From the NCBI RefSeq assembly GCF_026210795.1, contig NC_089432.1:992001-1056000 (forward strand): a stretch of DNA of 64,000 nucleotides. The letters run 5' to 3'. The first letter of the stretch is position 1. Each line of letters opens with the position of its first letter. Shown piece after piece: positions 9,889-21,640 of this stretch. The position numbers were made by a program, and so were the translations under genes. Origin of the DNA: Rhizophagus irregularis (lineage: Eukaryota > Glomeromycota > Glomeromycetes > Glomerales > Glomeraceae). Below the pieces are notes generated by a model. The model made no database searches and was not told the DNA's origin. It saw only the letters and a program-made list of their open reading frames with translations.

Positions 9889-11789
9889 AATTATTATTAA
9901 TGCAGATCAAAAAGCCGTTTATCCAGAAATTCTTTCAACCTTATTTCGTAATTTTGTTGGTAATACGGCATAAAAAATTTTTTATTTCACGAATAATATT
10001 ATGGAAAAAATACTAAATTAATAAATTTGGAAAATATTTCATGATTGCGAATAAAAAAGAAAAATTTAGTTTCTTCGAAGGTTTTGTCAAATAAAAGATA
10101 TTTCGAAACATTTGGAAATAAGTTTTAATTATTAAGTATTGTTAATTATTATTACAGTATTGAAATAAGGATTATAAAAACGTGAGCAAGGACAATGCAA
10201 AAACATTTTTAATAATGGGCGTTCGCGCTCAATAGCGCAGAAAGGAAAACTATCAATTTTAGAAGTGAACATGAGAAAACGATGAAATAATGAATGTAAA
10301 AAATAATAATGTGATGAAGAAGAGAAGATTAATGAAAAATAATAACAATTTTAGAAATTCAGACAGTCACGGGATTTTATTTAAATCCGGCGCAAGAAAG
10401 AGTAATGACATATAGAATATTTATCAAAGATGATCCTCCTCCGATCATCATCGTGAGCGACATCAATTGTTCAAAATTTTACGATTATGACTTATTTGAT
10501 ATACTACAATATATTTTCTTGTTCGTAAAAAAGCGATATAGTCAAACTTGTATTTAACCTATTTAAAATTTTTTTTGGTACTATATCTGCTTTTATAGCA
10601 TATTTTGTCGTCGAAGTGTATTTCTATGTATTATTAAAAACAAAAAAATTTTTTTTTCAAAAAGATAACGTATTTTTCAAAAAATTTTTTTTTTTTTTTT
10701 TTAAGAAAAAAAAGAATGTTTTGTAGATTTTTATCGGGCAAGATCATGATTTATGAATTTTTATTAAATTTAATCAATAAAATATTTTCTTTTTAAAAAA
10801 TATAGTCAGTCACAGGAGGGAATGTAAGAAAGAAAATTATTAGAATATTAAAAATTGTAAAATAAAGGAGAAATACGAAAATAAAAAAAAAGGCAAGAAA
10901 AAAGAGAGAAAACTAGTAACTTGAATTTAATAATGTCCAGACATCTCTTCAGTATATTTTGAGGATTTATTTGAGATGTTTTCAGATTTTATAATACATA
11001 GGAACAGTATGAATAAAATTTTCAAATGCATTAAATGGTCCAGTTTCACGGAATTCTTTTCTGATAAAAGAGCTTTAAAGAGCGTATCAGATAGTTAATT
11101 ATTGCAATCAGGATGATAATAAATATATCCTACAAAAAATTTGTAATGGCAAACAGCGATTCGATTAGTTTTTATAGGATTAAGCATTAATATAAATATA
11201 ATTCTATTGAACATTTTCTATCTGGATATTCATTCAGGTAATAAAACTCGTGTTATCTGGAATTTTAGAAATATAGAGTATATCCGATAGTATCTACACT
11301 GTGATTGGCAAATACGCGAGCAAATTACCTCTTAGAAGTGAGTTTGTAGTATTCATTAATCGTTGTTAGATATGCTGTAATTACAATTGCACAATGGCAG
11401 TCTAATTAGAAAATAGTATAAATTCAACTTTCACAATAGTCCACAACATGAAAACTCAATGTTCATGTTTTTATAATTTCACTTAAGTTGTAATGATAGA
11501 ATAGTAGTAATGATGATAATAATGATAATGATATAATTATTCTCATAATACTAATTATAGTCAACTTAAAAATTTTTAAAAAAAAATTACTTTATTATTA
11601 AATCCAAAGTTTTGTTACAAATAAAAATAAATCTAATATAATAATGATCCTTTTTATAACGTGATTATCGATTAAATAAGGGAGAATTCTTATGTTATTT
11701 TCCTATTGTAGTGAGAAGGTTATTTTACTAATCTATTTTCGTTATGTAATAATTCCAATATTATTAAACAAATTTGATATATATACATT
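9889..11789. other. Intergenic, no gene seen
   Basis: It holds long poly-A/T runs, an inverted pair near 10529-10600 (AAAGCGATATAGT and ACTATATCTGCTTT) that could be a tiny palindromic element, and a degenerate ATGATAATA run near 11510. No frame resembles a gene. Confidence 0.6.
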
Positions 11790-12581
11790 TCATTCAGTTG
11801 AAAGTTCTTTTAATTTATCTTGAGCAAATTTATCCCCTTGTTCAGCAGATTTTTTATACCAATGAATTGCCTGATATATATCTTTATCAGTTCCTTTTCC
11901 AAATTCATACATTAAAGCAAGATTATATTGAGCCAAATTATTCTTCAAATTTGCTGCTTTTTGAAATAACTTAACTGCCTTTTCATTATCAATACCAGCT
12001 CCAATTCCTTTATCATAACAATATCCTAAAAGATTCATTCCACTTGAGTATCCCTTTTCCGCTAATTTTTTAGATAATTCAAAAGCTTTATCATAATTTT
12101 TTTCAACACCTTCTCCATCAATATACATATTTGCGATATTATATTGGGCCATAATATTTCCTAAATTTGTTGCTTTTTGGTATAATTTGAGTGCTTGTTT
12201 TCTATTAACATTGACTTGAATTCCATAATAATTTAAATATCCAAGTAAATAAATAGAATTTGAATCGTTTTGATTGTTTAAAAGCCATTTATAGAATTCA
12301 TGTGAATCTAATTTATGATTATTAATATAATCAATAACATGTTGTTTTATTACAATTTCTTCCTTTCCTTCATTTATTTCCTTAAAACAAAGATTAACCA
12401 AATTATCAACTACAATACCTAATTCTTCTTCAAAAATAATTTCATTAATATTTTGTGTTGTAGGTTGCTTCTCTTTTATGTTAGTTTTATAAAAATTTTG
12501 AATAATTTGAGATAATGAAATTTGAATATTTGATGAATCAACATTATTTGAATTCGAATTAAGTTGTTTATCAGACATCAT
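11790..12581 (-). CDS. Sel1-repeat protein (cluster 1, gene 2)
   Basis: A 263-residue frame and the shortest of the intact genes. The N-terminal domain (residues 1-100) has the family blocks KEKQPTTQNINE and YKWLLNNQND. About four to five Sel1-like repeats follow to residue 258 (GYLNYYGIQV, LGYCYDKGIG, ALMYEFGKGTDKD, AIHWYKKSAEQ). Compared with genes 1 and 4 it lacks one or two central repeats, as expected from unequal exchange between repeats. Two methionines start the frame (MMSDKQLN); the second matches the SDKQ start of the gene at 53760-54677. The shared upstream motif lies about 70 bp before the start. It is probably a soluble scaffold protein with unknown partners. Confidence 0.88.
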   Translation of the reverse strand: MMSDKQLNSNSNNVDSSNIQISLSQIIQNFYKTNIKEKQPTTQNINEIIFEEELGIVVDNLVNLCFKEINEGKEEIVIKQHVIDYINNHKLDSHEFYKWLLNNQNDSNSIYLLGYLNYYGIQVNVNRKQALKLYQKATNLGNIMAQYNIANMYIDGEGVEKNYDKAFELSKKLAEKGYSSGMNLLGYCYDKGIGAGIDNEKAVKLFQKAANLKNNLAQYNLALMYEFGKGTDKDIYQAIHWYKKSAEQGDKFAQDKLKELSTE

Positions 12582-12648
12582 AAAATAATAATTTTAAATA
12601 AGAGGTGAAGAACAATATATTTTTTTTCACAACATATTTATTTAACTG

Positions 12649-12664
12649 TATGGTGACACTGCAG
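12649..12664 (-). promoter_or_regulatory. Sel1-family upstream motif
   Basis: TATGGTGACACTGCAG, followed by TTAAATTACGTAGATCATCC and preceded by CACAACATATTTATTTAACTG. The same block stands before the genes starting at 17909 and 19308. Confidence 0.7.
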
Positions 12665-13250
12665 TTAAATTACGTAGATCATCCTTTTGTACCTCCGCTA
12701 TTGTATTTTTATTTGTAGGTCAAGTGTCGATCTTTATAACGAATAAATTTGTTAAAATTCATTAATAAAATGCTATTATTATTACAAAGGAATGACGCTC
12801 AATAATTAATATTTAATTTTTGTAAAATCACTACTCACTAAAATCTAGTGAGCCTATTTAAATTTTTTACATGATGTTATAAAAAACTTTTTCAGAGGAA
12901 AGGAAAAGTCTACCATTTATCTGATAATGATAATAAAGCTAATAAAAGAAATTCAAACAATTATATAAAAAATCCACTACAACTAAGTTTATTATAATAA
13001 ATAAAGTTCATAAAAAAATAAATTGTATCTCAATCATAAAATAATCATGTAAACTTGATAGATTAAGTGCTTAAAATTTTGATAAATGGAAAATTTTTTA
13101 TAATATTAGTAAAATTATCATAATTTGTATCTTATTGTATTCAATAAAATGAGAAGCTCTTACTATTTTTTTTTCTTATAAAGTTAATAATTGTAGTAAA
13201 TTAAAATACTGCTGTAGTTACAGTATACACTAAATAAACCATTGAATTTA
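12665..13250. other. Intergenic part of a duplicated segment
   Basis: No gene. The stretch containing GGAATGACGCTCAATAATTAA and GAAAGGAAAAGTCTACCATT recurs near 18115-18235 and 19495-19620, so it belongs to the tandemly duplicated Sel1 unit. Confidence 0.65.
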
Positions 13251-14083
13251 TTATTTCTTTGAGAATTCTTCCAATTTAATTTGAGCACTACTATAAAATC
13301 CTTGCACAGCTGATTTTTCTGTACCAATAAATTGTTTGTTCCATACTTTCTACAATCCCATTTCATTCTTAATTCATTAAACCAAGATTATGTTAAGCTC
13401 AAGAATTTCCCAAATTTGCTGCCAATTGATAAAATTCAAATGCCTCTTGCATATTTAATTTTATTCCAATTTCATGATTATGACAATATTCTAACAAAGA
13501 AATTGCATTCATATTTCCTTTTTCAGCAGACTTTTCAATAAGCTCAAAAGATTTCTTATAATTTACTCCAACACCTTCTCCATAACTATACATATATGCA
13601 AGATTATACAGCGCTAAACAATTACCTAAATTTGCTGCTTTTTGATAAAATTCAAATGCTTTTTCCTTATCTTCATCAGTTCCAATTCCAATATCATAAC
13701 AATAACCTAACAGATTTATTCCACTTGAGTATCCCTTTTCTGCCAATTTTTCAGATAATTCAAAACCTTCTTCATGATAATTACTATCCCCTCCCTCAAT
13801 ATACACATTAGCAAGTTCAAACAGAGCTAAGTTATTGTCTAATTTTGCTGCTTTTTGATACAATTCAAGTGCTTTTTCTATATTGATATCAATTCCAATT
13901 CCATAATAATTAAAATATCCAAGTAAATAAATAGATTTTGAATCATTTTGATTATTTAAAAGCCAGTTATGAAATTCATGTAAATCTAACTTATGATTAT
14001 TAATATAATCAAAAACATGTTGATTTATTACAATTTCTTCCTTTCCTTCATCTGATTCCTTAAAACAAAGCACTGGTCGAAAT

Positions 14084-14598
14084 TAGGGATGGCAACGGTC
14101 GGTCATGGTCGGTCATCGGTCGGTCATGACCGGTCAAGAACCTTTGACCGACCGACCGACCGTTTGACCGACCATTTGACCGATCATTTTTTTTATATTT
14201 TCGCAGTGTTTTTATTAAGGCAATTGAAAAAACGTGCGAAAACGTTTATTTTTTATTAAATTATTAATAAAAAACGTTTTCGCAACGTTTCTATTAAAAT
14301 AATTAAAAAAACGTTGCGAAAACGTTTTATTTTAATTATATTATTAATAAAAACGTTTTCGCAACGTTTTTTGTTAAAATGATTAAAACGTTTGCAAAAA
14401 ACATTTTTTTTTAATTAATTATTAATAAAAAACGTTTTCGCGACGTTTTTTATTAAATTTTTCATAAAAAAATTTGGTCGGTCAAACGGTCGGTCAAACG
14501 GTCAGTCAAACGGTCGGTCAGAAGTCTTGACCGACCGATATCGGTCACGGTCATGACCGGTCATAATCGGTTAATGACCGTGACCGTTGCCATCCCTA
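14084..14598. mobile_element. hAT-type MITE nested in the CACTA terminal repeat
   Basis: Terminal inverted repeats TAGGGATGGCAACGGTC and its complement bound a 515-bp non-coding element with an 8-bp target duplication GTCGAAAT (14076-14083, 14599-14606). Both flanks hold many GGTCGGTCAAACGGTC subterminal repeats; the middle has paired AAACGTTTTCGCAACG blocks. It is the same family as the elements at 23691-24359 and 24056-24333. Confidence 0.92.
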
Positions 14599-15057
14599 GT
14601 CGAAATGAAATGATCTGCATGATGTTTATCGCTTATAAATAGCTTATACATTTGGCAATCTTAATTGCAATTAAGAAATCTCCATTAAATTTAATTTATA
14701 GATTTGAAATTGTAAAATTTATTGTAAATTTTATGATCTTAAATTTAATTCGCTAATTTATAACGTATAAATTCCAAATAAATTTTAATATCAATGTAAG
14801 TACTAAAATAAAGGCCCGCACCTTCTATCATGATATTCCTCCGTAGTAGGTCTTATTGACCCCTTCTCCTCAGACTGGTGCTATTTACCATATTCATTTT
14901 TTATGCATGATCGACACTGCGCAAATTTAAAATTGATACATACGTTTATAACAATACTTCCTAAATGTACTTTGTATTTAGTGATTTACGTACGAAGGAT
15001 CATAGAATAGTTTATTTACATGATCTGCAAGCTGCATTTTGATTATTAAAGACACTC

Positions 15058-15190
15058 GCTCTTTCTCCTTTCTCTTCCCATTTCCCTTTTCCCTTGTTCT
15101 TTCCTTTTCCCTTTCCTTCATTCTTCCTCTTTACTTTTACGCATTCTTTTTCTTTCACTTTTACTTGCTCTTTCCCTTCACTTTTATACC
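15058..15190. repeat. Polypyrimidine tract
   Basis: About 130 bases of almost pure C and T (CTCTTTCTCCTTTCTCTTCCC and onward) inside the CACTA element. Tracts of this kind can adopt triplex DNA. No other role is seen. Confidence 0.7.
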
Positions 15191-15420
15191 AAGTTGATCA
15201 GATAAAATATAATTTACAAAAAATGATTGAATATCTTCCATTGTTACTTGATCAATGATATCGGGAACTTGAGCTTTATATGACATAGGTTCCATGTTCT
15301 TTTTCTAGGAATTAGGCGTCTATCATAAATTATACTAAAAAAAATTTTTTTTTCAACGCTAACTTCACTTAATTTTCTTTTCTCTCTTTTCTAATTTCTT
15401 TTTTTATATAGACTTTACCT

Positions 15421-17040
15421 TCATTTGGCCTTTGGGCACTTAGGAGTTTGGTAAGAGAGTTTCTTAAAATTAAAAGAATAAATTTATTAAAAAGATTGGT
15501 TTTTTTTAACGAAAAGTTATTTTTCTTTTTTTATATTTTTAACCTTTAGGGTTACACGTTCTTTTAGACTTAAACAGCTGATACTTTAGATCTTTGGAAC
15601 ACAAGGGACGAAAAAATTTTGGTAATTTTTTTTGTTTTTTTTTAATTTAACAAACAGTTTTAACAGTTCATTTTTTTTTCTTTGTGGTTTTGTTTTCAGG
15701 TATTCAAAATTATTTCGATTAATAATCATATTCCAAATATTGAATATGCATAATTTTGATTAATAAATTTGTATACTTATTTTTGTATAGATTAATGGTA
15801 ATGATTTTTTTAGTTATTTACTATTAACGAGACAATGAAATGGCTACTAATGTTTTGTTTTCTTCCTTTTTTTTAGATGGCTTGCTTTTCAGGTCTTGAC
15901 GCGTTGGAGAAAGGTAAGCTATTTTTTTTTTTCATTATTTGTTTAACAAAATGAGCAAAACGATTACCAATATTTTTTTTGTTTATTCTTTAGACGGATG
16001 ATTTTTTGGAGTATTCAGATCCGTGGAAAACTTGGTAAGAGGGGGAGAAGGTTACTTTTTTAATTCATTAGCAAATAAAATATTTGCTAATGTTTCATTA
16101 TGTCTCTTTTATTTTTTTTTTATTCTGTAGGATCCAGGTCCACAGTTCCCTTCAGTTAGAAAATTTGAATTTCAAATTCCAGGCAAGTATTTGGAATGTT
16201 TAAAGTATATTAAACCTTTTTCTTTATAAAATAATGTTATCTAACATTTTCTTTATTCTGCAGGAACTTGATTCTAAAAGTAATCTGATGATTTCGTCTT
16301 TTATTCTCTTTAGACAGGTCTTCAGCTCTTTAGATACATGAATAGTGTTCTTTTAAGTAGGTTTTTTTATTTTTATTGATTTTTGATTTTTTTACTAGTT
16401 TCTTTTTTTTAGGTTTTTCAGACACGTGATAATTTGGATTTAATTAATATATTTCTTTTGATGAAACATTTTTGTAAGCTTGATTTTTTGTTGAATTTTC
16501 TAGAGTATATTCAGTGGATTTCTTATTTACCTTTATTTTGACGAAACTTACTAATGTTGTGTTTATTCTTTTTTATATATGGCTTAACTCTTCAACTATT
16601 TAAAGGCATTTCAGTTTTTTAGGTGGATTCTTCTTTGGGGACTTTGAATGTGCAGATTATGGTGTGATTTTTTTATTTGCTTAAACTTCTTAACAGTTAA
16701 TTATGCTAACCTATTAACAATTTCATTTTTATTCTTTTTTAGATGGATCTTCTGTTCTTTGGATGTTTAAATGCAGAATTTCGGTAATATATTTTTTATT
16801 TAGGTTATTTACTTTAACAAATGGATACTAACTTTCTTTTTCCTTTTTTTTAGATAACTGGCTCTTCGGTCTTTTTGAATGTCTTTGGACGCGAATTTTG
16901 TAAGTTATTAACTTTTTTTTCTTTATTTTTCTTCTAACGAATAGTCACTAATATTTATCATTTATCATCTTTCTTTTTTCAGATGGTTGGTTTCAGACAC
17001 ATGGAAAACTCAGTGGGATTCTGTTCCTAATTATGCATTT
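15421..17040 (+). repeat. Array 1: diverged tandem units with splice-like signals
   Basis: Acceptor-like ends (T-rich tract then TAG or CAG) lie near 15876, 15993, 16130, 16263, 16412, 16621, 16742, 16853 and 16982, so the spacing is about 110-210 bp. Several are followed 35-50 bases later by GTAAG-like donors (15914, 16035, 16900, and 15451 upstream). The exon-like pieces are poorly conserved, some with a D-P/T-W-K-T reading (near 16020 and 17000). No long frame crosses them. It could be a decayed multi-exon gene captured by the CACTA element. Confidence 0.5.
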
Positions 17041-17987
17041 CAACAAAGCATTTTACCAACGTTACAATAATTTTCTCTTTTTTATATGGTCTAAGTCTCT
17101 GAATGTTTAGTGATCTGGTAGAAAAAGGAGTTTGAGGTTAGAGGTCATAAGCTATCCCACCAGCTGGCAAAGTGTATGAATTTTCTTTTAATTCACAAAG
17201 AAAGCCTTTCTAAAGTCATATTTAGTGTAGGTCTAGTAATACATTGCCTTAATTGAGCGTGGCTACGAAGTTTATGATTCTTAAACAGAATTTATGCATA
17301 ATTTATTTTACTATTTAAATTACAATGCATGTATATACATATATATATTAATAAATTAATAATATAATGATTTATAATGTTAATAGTATTAAATCAATTA
17401 TATTTATACTGTATTTTTTTATGATATACACAAAATTTACATAAAATTCATAGCACATTTATAAAAATACCATAAATTTAAATGACATGTAAAGTGATTT
17501 TATTGCAATTTAAAACACATTTATATAACAGAAATTTGTTAGTTTCAAGAGACATGTATACTTCATGGAAATTGGACAAGTTTACAACTAATTTCCGTAA
17601 TATACATTTTAATCAGATTAAATTGAAATTACTGGTAAACCAATATGAAATGCGACATGTGCACAAAATTTCTCTAATGCAAATGTATTGCACATCACCT
17701 CACTTCGACCAGTGAAGATTAACTAAATCATCAACTACAATACCTAAATCTTCCTCAAAAATAATTTCATTAATATATTGAGTTGTAGGTTGTTTTTCCT
17801 TTATGTCAGTTTTATAAAAATCTTGAATAATTTGAGATAATGAAATTTGAGTATTTGATAAATCAACATTTATATTTGTATTCGAATTAAGTTGTTTATT
17901 AGACATCATAAAGTATTAATTTTAAATAAGAGGTGAAGAACAATATTACAATAGTATATTTTTTTTCACAACATATTTATTTAAATG

Positions 17988-18003
17988 TATGGTGACACTG
18001 CAG
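17988..18003 (-). promoter_or_regulatory. Sel1-family upstream motif
   Basis: TATGGTGACACTGCAG with the same left and right flanks as at 12649, about 80 bp before the ATG at 17909. Confidence 0.7.
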
Positions 18004-18318
18004 TTAAATTACGTAGATCATCCTTTTGTGTATGTGTAGTTTTATTTGTAAATCAAAGTGTCGATTTTATTATAACTAAAAAATTTGTTAAAAATTCATA
18101 TTATTATTACAAAGGAATGACATTCAATAATTAATATTTAATTTTTATAAAATCACTACTCACTAAAATCTAGTTTATTTAAATTTTTACATATTATAAA
18201 AACTTTCAGAAGAAAGGAAAAGTCTACCATTTATCTGACATAAAGTTAATAACTACAGTAAAACAAAATACTGTAGTTACAGTATCTACTAAATAAACAA
18301 CTATTAAATTTATTATTT

Positions 18319-19308
18319 TTATGAGAATTCTTCCAATTTAATTTGAGCACTACAAAATCCTTGTCCAGCTGATTTTTTATACCAATAAATCGCTTGTTCT
18401 ATATTTTTTACAACCCCATTTCCATCTTCATACATTAAACCAAGATTATATTGAGCACAAGAATTTCCCAAATTTGCTGCTATTTGATATAATTCAAATG
18501 CCTTTTGCATATTTACTTTTGTACCAACTCCATGATTATGACAATATCCTAACATAGAAATTGCATTCAGATGTCCTTTTTCAGCAGACATTTCAAGAAG
18601 TTCAAAAGATTTATTATAATTTATTCCAATACCTTCTCCATCACTATACATATATGCAAGATTATACAGTGCTAAACAATTACCTAAATTTGCTGCATTT
18701 TGATATAATTCAAATGCTTTTTCCTTATCAACATCAGTTCCAATTCCAATATCATAACAATAACCTAACAGATTTATTCCCCCTGAGTATCCCTTTTTTG
18801 CCAATTTTTTAGATAATTCAAAAGCTTTATCATAATTTTTATCAACATCCTCTCCCTCAATATATACATTAGCAAGGTTAAACAGAGCTATATTATTTTC
18901 TAATTTTGCTGCTTTTTGATATAATTCAAGTGCTTTTTGTATATTGATATTAATTTCAATTCCATGATAATTAAAATATCCAAGTAAATAAATGGAATTT
19001 GAATCATTTTGATTATTTAAAAGCCAGTTATAGAATTCATGTAAATCTAACTTATGATTATTAATATAATCAATGACATGTTGTTTTATTACAATTTCTT
19101 CCTTTCCTTCATTTTCTTCCTTAAGACAAAGATTAACCAAATCATCCACTACAATACCTAAATCTTCTTCAAGAATAATTTCTTTAATATTTTGAGTTGT
19201 AGGTTCTTTTTCCTTTATATCTATTTTATAGAAATTTTGAATAATTTGAGATAATAAAATTTGAGTATTTGATGAATCAAAATTATTTGAATTTGAATTA
19301 TCAGACAT
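18319..19308 (-). CDS. Sel1-repeat protein (cluster 1, gene 4)
   Basis: A 329-residue intact frame. The N-terminal domain (residues 1-105) has IKEKEPTTQNIKE and YNWLLNNQND. About six Sel1-like repeats span residues 107-325 (LGYFNYHGIEI, NVYIEGEDVDKN, LGYCYDIGIGTD, YMYSDGEGIGIN, LGYCHNHGVGTK, GLMYEDGNGVVKN, AIYWYKKSAGQ). It is the closest relative of the split gene next to it: flanks on both sides are also shared, so the pair arose by a recent segmental duplication. The start (MSDNSNSNN) is the first ATG, with the shared motif about 70 bp upstream. It is probably a cytosolic scaffold; no catalytic domain is present. Confidence 0.9.
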   Translation of the reverse strand: MSDNSNSNNFDSSNTQILLSQIIQNFYKIDIKEKEPTTQNIKEIILEEDLGIVVDDLVNLCLKEENEGKEEIVIKQHVIDYINNHKLDLHEFYNWLLNNQNDSNSIYLLGYFNYHGIEININIQKALELYQKAAKLENNIALFNLANVYIEGEDVDKNYDKAFELSKKLAKKGYSGGINLLGYCYDIGIGTDVDKEKAFELYQNAANLGNCLALYNLAYMYSDGEGIGINYNKSFELLEMSAEKGHLNAISMLGYCHNHGVGTKVNMQKAFELYQIAANLGNSCAQYNLGLMYEDGNGVVKNIEQAIYWYKKSAGQGFCSAQIKLEEFS

Positions 19309-19379
19309 TATAAAGCAATGATTTTAAATAAGGGGGAAGAACAATAGTATATTTTTTTCACAACATATTTATTTAACTG

Positions 19380-19395
19380 TATGGTGACACTGCAG
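19380..19395 (-). promoter_or_regulatory. Sel1-family upstream motif
   Basis: TATGGTGACACTGCAG followed by TTAAATTACGTAGATCATCC, about 72 bp before the ATG at 19308. Confidence 0.7.
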
Positions 19396-19704
19396 TTAAA
19401 TTACGTAGATCATCCTTTTGTGCTTCCGCCATTGTATTTTTATTTGTAGGTCAAGTGTCAATCTTATTATAACGTATAAAATGCTATTATTACAAAGGAA
19501 TAACATTCAATATTAAATTAATATTTAATTCACTATTCACTAAAATATAGTGAGCTTATTTAAATTTTTACATATTATAAAAAACTTTTTCAGAAGAAAG
19601 GAAAAGTCTACCATTTATCTGACATAAAGTACATAAAGTTAATAACTATAGTAAAAAAAATACTGTAGCTACAGTATCTACTAAATAAACTATTAAATTT
19701 ATTA

Positions 19705-20025
19705 TTTTTATGAAAATTCTTCCAATTAATTTGAGCACTATAAAATCTTGTCCAGACAATAAATTGCTTGTTCTATACTTTTTATAATCCCATTTCCATC
19801 TTCATACATTAAACCAAGATTATATTGAGCACAATAATTTCCCAATTTGCTGCCATTTTATATAGTAATTCCAATGCCTTTTGCATATTTACTTTTATAC
19901 CAACTCCATGATTATAACAATATCACATAAAAATTGCATTAAGATGTTCTTTTCCAGACTTTTCAAGAAGTTCAAAAGATTTACTATAATTTACTCCAAT
20001 ACCTTTTCCATTATCATCAGGAGTT
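19705..20025 (-). pseudogene. 3' relic of a further Sel1-repeat gene
   Basis: The plus-strand sequence matches the 3' third of the gene at 18319-19308 (for example CATACATTAAACCAAGATTA and ATTTACTTTTATACCAACTCC), with small deletions that break the frame. The matching 3' flank continues to 19490. Homology stops abruptly near 20020, where unrelated sequence begins, so the 5' part was lost. Confidence 0.85.
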
Positions 20026-20160
20026 TAAATAGGGTGTGAATTTGCAAAAATATACACATATAAAACAACACGTTGAATCACACCTATGACGGGTATATAT
20101 GAAGCTGCAAATTTGCGAATATTAACACAAAGATAAGATTTTCTGGCAATTTTTATCTTT

Positions 20161-20223
20161 AATGGGAAAATTTTTTAGTCGATCATCTCATTTTGGCCAG
20201 ATTTTTGCCAAAATTTTCCCATT
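20161..20223. repeat. Inverted repeat with perfect 14-bp arms
   Basis: AATGGGAAAATTTT (20161-20174) and AAAATTTTCCCATT (20210-20223) flank a loop that holds a second TTTTGGCCAGA-type pair. Confidence 0.75.
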
Positions 20224-20329
20224 CCATTTTTAAAAATCACCACATGCACAGTTGCCGTGGATACAAAAAAAATTGCCTTTTTGGTAAAAAAGTCTTCAGT
20301 TAATCTTTTATATTATTATTGTCATGTAC

Positions 20330-20398
20330 ATGTACATGTTCATGTTCATGTTCATGTTCATGTTATTGTTTATGACATGTACATGTTAATGTTAATGA
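20330..20398. repeat. ATGTAC/ATGTTC hexamer microsatellite
   Basis: Runs of ATGTAC, then ATGTTC, then ATGTTA, ended by a GACATGTACATG palindrome. Confidence 0.75.
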
Positions 20399-21640
20399 AC
20401 ACATTCTAAGAGCAATTTTTCGCAAAACTTTCTCCTGTGTTACTGAAAACTACTATTAACTAAGGAGATCACAAGTTAATTACATAATTTTGTCAATCCA
20501 AATTAGACTTTACACACGAAAAATTTTTCATTATTTTTAGCTTATTTATTTGTCTAAAATAATTTATCTAAACTAATAAAATATACACATTAAAAAAAAA
20601 AGTTATTTTCTCTCTAATTTCTATTTTTTTTTCTTTTTTTCTTTTTTACAAAAAATATAAATTCACCCATAAAAATAGTGGCGCAATTATAATATTAAAA
20701 AAAAATCTAAAATTATACGTCATTAAAGTAATGGCGTAGTTGTAATAATGATTTTATATCAAAAAATCTAAAATTATACAAATTAAATAAATTAGGAAAG
20801 TACGTATTTAATTATTCCTTTTTTAAACAAACCGAAATGCTAATTCACATATATGGATAACTGCCAGATGGAATGTCTTTTCTCCTTATTTTAACCAGTG
20901 TGAATTTTCAAAAACTCATTTCTTCTCTCTTTCGCTAACGAAGAAATTTCAAATAAAAATAATGATATCAACACTATCGGTAATTGCTCTTGTCATCTGG
21001 TTGAGATCAACAACCTATACTGTAAACGGAGATGCACTGTACAGGGAAAAAATATCAAACCAGACTCACACTTTCACCTTCAAACAGTTTGTTAATGCTT
21101 ATCACGAATATAATGAGCAGTTCAGAGAGGGAGATTTAGTTCTTTTCAGTGGGAAGTTTACGCTAGATGAAAAAAAATTAATGGTCAGTAACATTGCATT
21201 TTTTGTAGCTAAAACAACCATAAAAATTAAAAAAAATACTTATTTTTTTGCGTGTGGGTAGCTTGTCATCGAGATGGCTTGTGTAATGGATCCGAAAGTA
21301 GGGCCAAACAGTGAAAATCTGAAGTGGGAACTGACGCAAATTCCTTCAATGAAGCCGTTCGTAAAAATCTCAACGTCCGCAGAAGAGCCCTTAACTTTTT
21401 ACGAGGATATGAATTTTGTTAAGACTAGGGATAGGAATCGATTCTAAAATTGAGAATCGATTCTAGAATCGACTAATCGCGATTAATCGTTTCTCAAGAT
21501 TCGATTCGTAGATTCGATTTTCAGTTTCAATTAACTGATTCTAATCGATTTTCTGCATCATAAAAATATGATTTGTGGCGCTGTAAGTCATCACATATCT
21601 TCTATTTATTATTATTATTATTATTTTATAACTCTTTATT

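Larger units (their letters stand above)
14071..17714. mobile_element. CACTA-type (EnSpm/CMC) DNA transposon, non-autonomous
   Basis: The ends are CACTGGTCGAA (14071) and TTCGACCAGTG (17704-17714). The inverted repeat extends to about 25 bp with four mismatches once the nested element is discounted. Both sides carry AAG (14068-14070 and 17715-17717), a 3-bp target duplication typical of CACTA elements, and the uninterrupted paralogue at 19308 confirms the empty site. Without the nested insert it is about 3.1 kb. No transposase frame is seen. It contains a pyrimidine-rich stretch and the first array with splice-like signals. Confidence 0.85.
13251..17909 (-). pseudogene. Sel1-repeat gene split by a CACTA-type transposon
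   Basis: The first 65 or so residues are at 17718-17909 (start MMSNKQLN). The rest resumes at 14070 and reads through Sel1-like repeats to about 13399. The transposon at 14071-17714 lies between the codons for the LVNL block and the downstream C-F-K-E block. The last 50 residues (13251-13398) are present but out of frame and contain stops (for example directly after LAANLGNS). The closest paralogue is the gene at 18319-19308, which shows the uninterrupted order. It is not expected to make a full protein. It keeps the family promoter motif about 80 bp upstream, so a truncated N-terminal transcript is possible. Confidence 0.88.
20031..20961. other. Intergenic with hairpin, microsatellite and short duplication
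   Basis: No gene. It contains a hairpin (20161-20223), a hexamer run (20330-20398), and two copies of an ATAATGGCG-like block near 20680-20790 that share AAAAAATCTAAAATTATAC. The start of the split host gene follows. Confidence 0.6.
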
